Assembly: GCA_943328865.2 (NCBI GenBank)
Contig: CALQBR020000122.1
Coordinates: 1-5,397 of the forward strand
Reading direction: 5' to 3'
DNA length: 5,397 nucleotides
From: Sphingobacterium thalpophilum
GTDB lineage: Bacteria > Bacteroidota > Bacteroidia > Flavobacteriales > Flavobacteriaceae
Made by a program: the position numbers and the translations under genes. Position 1 is the stretch's first letter. Every line of letters starts with the position of its first letter. The notes beneath the pieces were generated by a model that saw only the letters and a list, made by a program, of their open reading frames with translations, had not been told where the DNA came from and searched no databases. Positions 1 to 5,397 of the stretch are shown piece by piece.

Positions 1-1608
1 AAATGGAGTTATTATCCAGAAAGTAGGTTAATGGAAATAGCTAATAAGTTCCGACAATTGCAAATTCCATGTGATGCCTTGTATTTGGATATCGACTATA
101 TGGATGGATTTAAGTGTTTTACTTGGAATAAAAGCTATTTTCCTGATATGAAACGCATGGTGGGTGAAATGGAAACTGAAGGTTTTAAAATAGTAGCCAT
201 TATTGATCCTGGCATTAAAATAGAGGACAGTTACTCCATTTTTAACGAAGGATTAAAGAATGATTATTTCTGCAAACGTGCCGATGGACCCTATATGAAA
301 GGTAAAGTTTGGCCTGGAGACTGTTATTTTCCTGATTTTACAAACCCTAAGGTAAGAACTTGGTGGAGTGGTTTGTTTAAGGAATTAGTTGAGGAAATTG
401 GTGTTCGAGGGATTTGGAATGATATGAATGAACCCGCTGTAATGGAAGTACCTAATAAATCATTTCCCAATGATGTCAGACATGACTATGACGGAAATCC
501 TTGCAGCCATAGAAAAGCACACAATGTTTATGGAATGCAAATGGCCAGAGCAACTTATGAGGGTGTCAAGAAATTTACCTATCCCAAGCGTCCTTTTGTA
601 ATCACAAGAGCGGCTTATTCAGGGACACAAAGGTACACTTCAACTTGGACTGGCGATAATGTTGCTTCCTGGGAACATTTGTCGATAGCCAATATTCAAG
701 TGCAGAGAATGAGTATGTCCGGATTTTCATTTGTAGGATCGGATATTGGTGGTTTCGCAGAACGTACCGATGGGGAATTGTTTACCCGATGGATACAATT
801 GGGCGTTTTTCATCCCTTTTGTCGAACTCATTCTTCGGGGGATCATGGAGACCAAGAGCCATGGTCTTTTGATGGTGAAATCACGGTGATTGTACGTAAA
901 TTTATTGAATTACGCTACCAACTGTTACCTTATTTATACTCTGCTTTTTGGCACTATACCAACAATAAAACGCCTATTATAAAACCATTAGTGTTGTTCG
1001 ATCAAGAGGATATTCAAACCCATTACCGTACCGATGAATTTGTTTTCGGTGATAAAATACTTGTTTGCCCTATTATAGAGCCCAATGCAAAAGGCAGAAG
1101 GATGTATTTCCCCAGGGGGAACTGGTTTAATTATTGGAATAATGAAAAATTCGAAGGCGGAAAAGAATCTTGGGTAGAGGCTGATTTAGACACGATGCCA
1201 ATTTTCATTTTGGAAGGTGCAGTTATTCCCAAATATCCTATTCAACAATTTGTAGGGGAGTTACCAATTACGGAATTGACCTTGGCCTTGTATTATAAAA
1301 ATGGAAAAGAAGAGTCGGTAGTGTATGAAGATGCTCATGATGGCTATGAATACAATAAAGGAAAATACAGTCTAACCACCTTTACATTGATTGGAAAAGA
1401 AAAAGAGTTGATTTTACAAAGGCATCAAGTAGGTCATTTTGATACCATTCAACAAAGTTTCAAATTAGAAGTCCATGGATTGCCTTTTGATATAAAAAAC
1501 ATCCAATTGGATCGAGAAAAAATGAGTTTAAAGGTTTTGAAAAAAGGCTTCGTAAATGAAATCATAGTGCCTAATACCTTCACAGAATTGCATATTCTAG
1601 GGAAATAG
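1..1608 (+). CDS. GH31 alpha-glucosidase, 5'-truncated by window edge
   Basis: Glycoside hydrolase family 31 enzyme, expected to release glucose from the non-reducing ends of alpha-linked oligosaccharides. The frame is open from base 1 (first residues KWSYYPESRL), so the ATG at 31 is internal and the real start lies to the left. The visible 535 codons compare with roughly 800 residues in typical relatives, so the N-terminal beta-sandwich and the start of the barrel are missing. Counting from the ATG at 31, the (beta/alpha)8 barrel shows YLDIDYMDGF (18-27), the nucleophile Asp131 in GIWNDMNEP, the acid/base Asp209 in TWTGDN, GSDIGGF (236-242) and PFCRTH with Arg265 and His267 for substrate binding. 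WNDMNEP favours the alpha-glucosidase clade over alpha-xylosidases. A C-terminal beta-sandwich (DUF5110-like, about 410-470) follows. All catalytic residues are intact. It is probably the last gene of its operon, because a terminator follows about 55 bp after the stop. The exact substrate linkage cannot be read from the sequence. Confidence 0.95.
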   Translation, partial: KWSYYPESRLMEIANKFRQLQIPCDALYLDIDYMDGFKCFTWNKSYFPDMKRMVGEMETEGFKIVAIIDPGIKIEDSYSIFNEGLKNDYFCKRADGPYMKGKVWPGDCYFPDFTNPKVRTWWSGLFKELVEEIGVRGIWNDMNEPAVMEVPNKSFPNDVRHDYDGNPCSHRKAHNVYGMQMARATYEGVKKFTYPKRPFVITRAAYSGTQRYTSTWTGDNVASWEHLSIANIQVQRMSMSGFSFVGSDIGGFAERTDGELFTRWIQLGVFHPFCRTHSSGDHGDQEPWSFDGEITVIVRKFIELRYQLLPYLYSAFWHYTNNKTPIIKPLVLFDQEDIQTHYRTDEFVFGDKILVCPIIEPNAKGRRMYFPRGNWFNYWNNEKFEGGKESWVEADLDTMPIFILEGAVIPKYPIQQFVGELPITELTLALYYKNGKEESVVYEDAHDGYEYNKGKYSLTTFTLIGKEKELILQRHQVGHFDTIQQSFKLEVHGLPFDIKNIQLDREKMSLKVLKKGFVNEIIVPNTFTELHILGK

Positions 1609-1661
1609 CTCTTTTAATTTAACTTAAAGGATAAAATTTGGTTAGCCAAATACAAAAAGAG

Positions 1662-1700
1662 AAGAGGCTATCTCACAATAGGTGAGACAACCTCTTTTTT
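1662..1700. terminator. Probable bidirectional terminator between convergent genes
   Basis: AAGAGG (1662-1667) pairs with CCTCTT (1691-1696), and TCTCAC (1671-1676) pairs with GTGAGA (1682-1687). Between these blocks is one T-A pair flanked by two mismatches, and the loop is five bases (1677-1681). On the plus strand the stem runs into a T tract (1695-1700), which suits termination of the GH31 transcript. On the minus strand the stem is followed by CTCTTTTTGTATTT (complement of 1648-1661), a weaker T-rich tail that could end the receptor-PepSY transcript. Its position between two converging genes supports the call. Confidence 0.8.
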
Positions 1701-1701
1701 G

Positions 1702-1764
1702 TTATTTGTTCCAATTACTCAAATAGGAAATACTCCAATATTTGTTTTCGGCAATGAACGGTCC
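1702..1764 (-). pseudogene. Possible orphan C-terminal gene remnant
   Basis: Downstream of the PepSY stop, in a different minus-strand frame, the bases read as about 20 protein-like residues (GPFIAENKYW, then SISYLSNWNK) ending in TAA at 1704-1702, just before the terminator stem. The frame is open only as far as a TAG at about 1804-1806 and has no ATG, so it cannot be a complete gene. The density of aromatic residues (two Trp, two Tyr, one Phe) is unusual for random AT-rich DNA and resembles the tail of a real protein. It may be what is left of a gene deleted before the terminator, or it may be chance. I do not recognise the family. Confidence 0.22.
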
Positions 1765-1766
1765 TT

Positions 1767-3320
1767 TTAATTTTTCTTTACAAACAAATACAATCCCAAA
1801 AGACTAACCACTAAAAGACCCATAGCCGCAATTACCGTAACAAAATCCCGAATGCCTTTTCCTGCCCAATCCATAAATAAAAATTTGTGCAGAATCGCAA
1901 AGGAATAGCCTTCCAAACGATCGGCATTTGTAACGACTGTGGCCAAATGAGAAGTAGCAGTGTCAATGTAATAAGTTGTTTTTTCAGGAGTGTCATACGC
2001 CAATTTGATCACGGGTAAGCGCTTGTTGACAAATCCATATTCTCGTTTTTCAAAATCATAAAGCGTTTTGGTCTCTAGTAGTTTCGCTTCTGAAATATCC
2101 GTTGCTGCTTTGCATTCAGGTTCTTGCATTTCACAACAAGCGGCATTTGAGCTGTACATTTCAGAAAAGGTCTGTGCTAAAAACTCGGCATACGCTTGTT
2201 CTTTGTTAGGATGAACTTTACCGTTAATGGCATCAATATAAGTTGTGACTGTTTTCTTAGGTCCCTTTGTCGTTTGTACCTGATAATAAGTCGTATCGTT
2301 CATTTTTATTACCGAGCAGTTTTTGAATTTCGACCAATCGATAAGCAAAGCCGTATTGGCAACTTTTAAATCTTCAATGGCAATTGTAGGTTCATACATC
2401 ATTTTCGGTAAAACATTTGGCTTGAGTTTGGTTAAGGCATGATAGCCACCGCTAAAGGCAAAGGTTAAGGAAACGAAAGCAACAGCAATCCCAATTTTTC
2501 GATGGTGTCTTCTGAATTTTCCTGGTTTTTCATTGGTAACTGGTTGCTTTTTGAATTGTTTCCAAAACAAACCATAAATAATAATTCCTGATAACGCAGA
2601 AATTCCGATGATAGAAAGTAACAATACCATCGTCCAAACCCTAAAACCAATGTTAGTAATGCTATCTAAAAAGGACCAATTGTGAAAAGTGTCAAAAAAC
2701 CAAATAAAGAATTGTCTGGATTTGGGATTAAAAGTCGCCAATTTACTCGAAGCTGTTTCTACATAAATTTCCATTCCATCAGGACGGTCAAAGGTCAATT
2801 TGTACACCGGCAAATAGCGATTCACATATTTGTATTGCGAATCGAAAGAAGTAATGATTTCACTCGAAATCACTTTACTTTTTTGGTCTTCTAAAAAATA
2901 GCGTGACAACCATTCGGCATAATGGGAATCCCCATTTGGTAATTCTAATCCAGTAGCGGTTTGGAAGTAGTGCAGTTGGCCATCAGTAGTTTTAACTTGA
3001 TAGTAAATGGCATTTTCAAAAGAAACTATTTTGAAATTCAGAATTGTCTCGATTTTATTTTTGGATAAAACCGTCGCTATGGAAAGCGGCAATTGGCTTT
3101 GTTTTATCGCAGGCGCTTTGAATCGCTCATTTGCAATTTCAGGCTTGAAAAAATGCGCCATAAACGGATGCATGACTCCTGATAAACACCAAAAGATTAC
3201 AGGGATTACCGTGATGATTCCGATAATCCGATGCCAAGTATAGATTTTTTGCTTGATTTTTTTAACGAACTTTGAGTTCTTCTTTTTTGAAGATTTCCCT
3301 TCTTTTGGCGTGTTGTTCAT
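1767..3320 (-). CDS. Duplicated PepSY transmembrane protein, likely heme-binding siderophore/metal reductase
   Basis: Inner-membrane protein of 517 residues in the PepSY-associated TM family. A Lys-rich cytosolic leader (1-28) precedes four predicted membrane segments at about 32-54, 228-253, 275-296 and 490-513, so two large regions (about 55-227 and 297-489) face the periplasm. Each region carries PepSY-like modules (for example about 75-130 and 320-370). The protein is two homologous halves: WHR..G with SGVMHP in the first matches HHR..G with SGGYHA in the second, and YAEWL matches YAEFL. His30/273, His51/294 and His213/478 correspond and are candidate heme ligands, as in FoxB-type siderophore reductases. 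The second half also has a CCEMQEPEC insertion (395-403). The start is firm: an in-frame stop lies one codon upstream (3324-3326), and the next Met (50) is inside the first helix. The leader is A-rich with no Shine-Dalgarno sequence. It sits 65 bp after the TonB-dependent receptor on the same strand, suggesting one operon for metal-chelate uptake. The reductase role is inferred; the family and topology are well supported. Confidence 0.9.
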   Translation of the reverse strand: MNNTPKEGKSSKKKNSKFVKKIKQKIYTWHRIIGIITVIPVIFWCLSGVMHPFMAHFFKPEIANERFKAPAIKQSQLPLSIATVLSKNKIETILNFKIVSFENAIYYQVKTTDGQLHYFQTATGLELPNGDSHYAEWLSRYFLEDQKSKVISSEIITSFDSQYKYVNRYLPVYKLTFDRPDGMEIYVETASSKLATFNPKSRQFFIWFFDTFHNWSFLDSITNIGFRVWTMVLLLSIIGISALSGIIIYGLFWKQFKKQPVTNEKPGKFRRHHRKIGIAVAFVSLTFAFSGGYHALTKLKPNVLPKMMYEPTIAIEDLKVANTALLIDWSKFKNCSVIKMNDTTYYQVQTTKGPKKTVTTYIDAINGKVHPNKEQAYAEFLAQTFSEMYSSNAACCEMQEPECKAATDISEAKLLETKTLYDFEKREYGFVNKRLPVIKLAYDTPEKTTYYIDTATSHLATVVTNADRLEGYSFAILHKFLFMDWAGKGIRDFVTVIAAMGLLVVSLLGLYLFVKKN

Positions 3321-3342
3321 TTTTTATTTTTGTATTATGTAA

Positions 3343-3371
3343 CCCTTTCAGAGTTCAAAACTCTGAAGGGG
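3343..3371. repeat. 13-bp inverted repeat (hairpin) between receptor and PepSY genes
   Basis: CCCTTTCAGAGTT (3343-3355) pairs with AACTCTGAAGGGG (3359-3371) around a three-base loop (CAA), with a single G-T wobble. As minus-strand RNA the stem lies in the 65-base gap after the receptor stop and ends about 23 bases before the PepSY start. The stem is followed by TTACATAATAC and not by a U run, so it is not a standard terminator. It could stabilise the 3' end of the receptor message, attenuate readthrough into the PepSY gene, or be one copy of a dispersed palindromic repeat of the genome. The pairing is directly visible; the role is open. Confidence 0.7.
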
Positions 3372-3385
3372 GTTGAATAAAATAG

Positions 3386-5397
3386 TTATTTTCTTAATGA
3401 AAAATTATATTGTAAGCCTACCAAAAAGGTTCTTGGAGCTGCAGCAGTATAGGTAGGTTGCGAAGTCGATAAATTGGCTCTGGTTACATTATAAGCATAC
3501 AGTTTATCGGTAAGATTCATCACATTACCATACAATTCAAAACCTTTCCATTGGTAGCCAATTCGACCATTAAAAATAGCATAGCCGTCATATTTTACCG
3601 TATTGATTTGATCTTGAAAATAACTTGAAACATATTGACATTCTACTGATGTTCTAAAATTAGGCAACCATTTTGGATAATAGCTCAACTCACTATTCCC
3701 AGACCATTTTGGAGCAGAAGGCATTTCTTTGCCGTTCAAATTTTTCAATACATCAGTTGGTTTTTCCGATACTTTAAAATCTATGTAAGTATGTTGTGCG
3801 GTAGTTCCTCCTAATCTAAAGCTGATTTGTTCGGAAGGTTTGTAAGTAATACCAAATTCAATCCCTTTGTGTCTGGTTGCTCCTGCGGAACGATAATCGG
3901 TACTATTGTCAGGAAGTTTAATGTTTAGTAATTCGTTTTTACCCTCCATATAATACAAAGCATAATCCACATACAAACTGTTTTTTAATACAGATAACCA
4001 ACCGCCTACTTCGTAATTTTCAAAAGTGGCAGGAGCTAAGTTGTAATAAAAATCGGCAGGAACTCCTGTGGTTCCGCCAGTACCGGGTTTGGTTCTGAAG
4101 ATTGCCGATACTCCTGGAGGCGCAAATCCTTGGGAGTAATTCCCGTAAAATCCAGCAAATGAAAATGGATTGTAATTAGCACCTGCTTTAAAAGTAAGTT
4201 TGTCATACAATTTAGATCCATTCCCATTGTCAATTGCGTTTTCATACACTACTTTCATATTGTCATAGCGGGCTCCTCCTGTTATCGTTAATTGACGAAA
4301 GGGTTGAAAACTTACCTGTGCAAATTCAGCTGTATTGTAAATATCCGCTGTATAATCTGCAATTTTGATATCCGGTCTTTCGGCTACAATTTCATAGTTT
4401 TTTACCGTTTTTCCTCCTGGATTTAGATTGGCTTTCAAATCAATTCGGTAAGACCAATAATCAGCAGGGGAATAATCATAAAGGGCTCCAGCTACTAATT
4501 TAGTATTCCAAAAGTTGAATTTATGGGTATGTTGTGCTAACGCCCCGTAACTTTTGAAATTGCTAGAGTTGATTTCTCCAGTTGCAGTAGCGCTTCCATT
4601 GGTCCATCGAATACCATAAGAAGGATTTTGTCCCAATTTGTTATCGCGGTGGTACGCAGTAATGGAACTACTAGCTTTAGCATTCCAATCATGTTCTAAA
4701 GTCAATCGTGTTCTTAAAGCATCCGATTTTCTATAAGTAAAATCAGTGGTGCTTGTATAGGTTCTGTTGTTAAAAGCATCTTCATTGACACTACCACTCA
4801 TATCCGAATAATATTTACCATACATGGTGTTACTAATCAAACGGGTTTTGCTATTGATGGCATAATCGATACGGGCATTGATATTGTCTTTGTTATAATC
4901 GGAAAAAGTCATCCAAGAATTTTTTTGGATACTTGAAATACCCGAAATATTGAAACCTACTTTTCCTATGGTAGCCCCACCAATAGCTTGAATTCTTCGG
5001 TATCCCCATTGGTCGGATTGCACGCCAAATTTAAACTCAGGTGTAACAGGAGGACGAACAGAAATTAAATTGACCGTTCCTCCAACGGCTTCAGGTCCGT
5101 ATAAAGAAGAAGTAGGCCCCTTAACCACTTCGATACATTGCAGATTGAATTGGTTAATTTCCAATAAGGCATTGTGGTTAAAAATTCCCATAGGACGAAT
5201 AGGCAAACCATCTTCCAAATACAAATAATAGGCATTGGTTGTCATCGGTTGCCGTATCGCCATTTGATGTTGCTCATTCCCTAAATTGACCATTAAAACC
5301 CCTGGCGTTTTATTGATAATTTCATAAGCTGCTACTGCTTTTGCTTCGTTGATTGTTTTTGCATTGAGTTTGCTGATGGCCGTTGGTGTTTCGCTTC
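3386..5397 (-). CDS. TonB-dependent outer-membrane receptor, N-terminus beyond window edge
   Basis: Energy-coupled outer-membrane transporter, probably for a ferric siderophore or other metal chelate. The frame stays open to the right edge; before the ATG at 5293 it reads 34 more codons (SETPTAISKL, then AKTINEAKAV and IINKTPGVLM) that are typical plug-domain sequence, so that ATG is internal. Signal peptide, any carboxypeptidase-like regulatory domain and the TonB box are not in the window. Counting from the ATG at 5293, the plug holds YLYLEDGLPIRP (23-34), IEVVKGP (54-60) and LYGPEAVGGTVNLIS (64-78). From about residue 80 to 635 alternating aromatic strands form the 22-stranded barrel. The end is classical: NVMNLTDKLYAYN, then APRTFLVGLQYNFSLRK as the final strand and assembly signal. 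The LYGP..VGG plug motif resembles siderophore and ferric-citrate receptors more than SusC-type glycan importers, and no susD gene follows. The next gene on the same strand encodes a PepSY membrane protein, which supports a metal-uptake role. The ligand cannot be deduced from the sequence. Confidence 0.93.
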   Translation of the reverse strand, partial: SETPTAISKLNAKTINEAKAVAAYEIINKTPGVLMVNLGNEQHQMAIRQPMTTNAYYLYLEDGLPIRPMGIFNHNALLEINQFNLQCIEVVKGPTSSLYGPEAVGGTVNLISVRPPVTPEFKFGVQSDQWGYRRIQAIGGATIGKVGFNISGISSIQKNSWMTFSDYNKDNINARIDYAINSKTRLISNTMYGKYYSDMSGSVNEDAFNNRTYTSTTDFTYRKSDALRTRLTLEHDWNAKASSSITAYHRDNKLGQNPSYGIRWTNGSATATGEINSSNFKSYGALAQHTHKFNFWNTKLVAGALYDYSPADYWSYRIDLKANLNPGGKTVKNYEIVAERPDIKIADYTADIYNTAEFAQVSFQPFRQLTITGGARYDNMKVVYENAIDNGNGSKLYDKLTFKAGANYNPFSFAGFYGNYSQGFAPPGVSAIFRTKPGTGGTTGVPADFYYNLAPATFENYEVGGWLSVLKNSLYVDYALYYMEGKNELLNIKLPDNSTDYRSAGATRHKGIEFGITYKPSEQISFRLGGTTAQHTYIDFKVSEKPTDVLKNLNGKEMPSAPKWSGNSELSYYPKWLPNFRTSVECQYVSSYFQDQINTVKYDGYAIFNGRIGYQWKGFELYGNVMNLTDKLYAYNVTRANLSTSQPTYTAAAPRTFLVGLQYNFSLRK

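Noticed and set aside
31..33. ATG at 31 as the start of the GH31 gene, and ATG at 5293 as the start of the receptor
   Set aside because: In both cases the frame continues to the window edge with conserved family sequence (WSYYPES in GH31, plug-domain NKTPGVL in the receptor), so both are internal methionines of genes cut by the window.
1637..1650. Short inverted repeat TTTGG-TTAG-CCAAA after the GH31 stop, and the nearby TAAAATTTG resembling a Bacteroidota -7 element
   Set aside because: The arms are only five to six bases with no T tract behind them. The TA-to-TTTG spacing is three bases instead of two, and no gene begins downstream on the plus strand.
2465..2650. Minus-strand open frame of 61 codons inside the PepSY gene
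   Set aside because: It overlaps the well-supported PepSY frame and its translation has no family features; it is a shadow frame.
2682..3243. Two plus-strand open frames (2682-2894 and 3007-3243) antisense to the PepSY gene
   Set aside because: Both lie wholly opposite a clear coding sequence, have no recognisable domain and no promoter or ribosome-binding signal.
3321..3400. A separate promoter for the PepSY gene in the gap after the receptor
   Set aside because: No TAnnTTTG element with a TTG about 20-25 bases upstream could be found on the minus strand; cotranscription with the receptor is simpler.
4036..4245. Minus-strand open frame of 69 codons inside the receptor gene
   Set aside because: It is out of frame with the receptor barrel and composed of unpatterned residues; it is a shadow frame.
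3386..5397. SusC-type glycan importer linked to the GH31 gene as a polysaccharide utilisation locus
   Set aside because: The receptor is on the opposite strand behind a terminator, no susD gene follows it, and its next gene encodes a PepSY membrane protein.

Overview
The window looks like part of a Bacteroidota chromosome, most likely a Flavobacterium-like member of the Flavobacteriia. The DNA is AT-rich and genes start behind A-rich leaders without a clear Shine-Dalgarno sequence. The proteins (a GH31 alpha-glucosidase, a large TonB-dependent receptor and a PepSY transmembrane protein) are of types common in that group. This assignment is inferred from sequence style and not from any search.

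Layout, left to right. Positions 1-1608 (+) hold the C-terminal two thirds of a GH31 alpha-glucosidase whose 5' end lies outside the window. Positions 1609-1766 are a convergent intergenic gap. It contains a strong stem-loop with T runs on both sides (about 1662-1700), probably a two-way terminator, and a short orphan reading frame on the minus strand that may be the tail of a decayed gene. Positions 1767-3320 (-) encode a 517-residue inner-membrane PepSY protein built from two homologous halves. Positions 3321-3385 are a short gap with a perfect-looking 13-bp hairpin. Positions 3386 to the right edge (-) encode a TonB-dependent outer-membrane receptor whose N-terminus lies outside the window; the in-frame ATG at 5293 is internal to the plug domain and is not the start.

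The receptor and the PepSY protein lie on the same strand, 65 bp apart, receptor first, so they probably form one transcript. The plausible joint role is import of a metal chelate, most likely a ferric siderophore or similar iron complex. The receptor would take it across the outer membrane, and the PepSY protein, carrying paired histidines at its membrane helices like di-heme siderophore reductases, would reduce the metal at the inner membrane. The GH31 gene converges on this pair, is separated by the terminator, and belongs to a different job (cleavage of alpha-glucosides), probably as the last gene of a saccharide-use operon to the left.

The most interesting element is the duplicated PepSY protein. 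Three histidines in each half align at matching places, and only the second half carries a cysteine-rich periplasmic insertion. No CRISPR array, tRNA, rRNA, insertion sequence or clearly novel system is visible.
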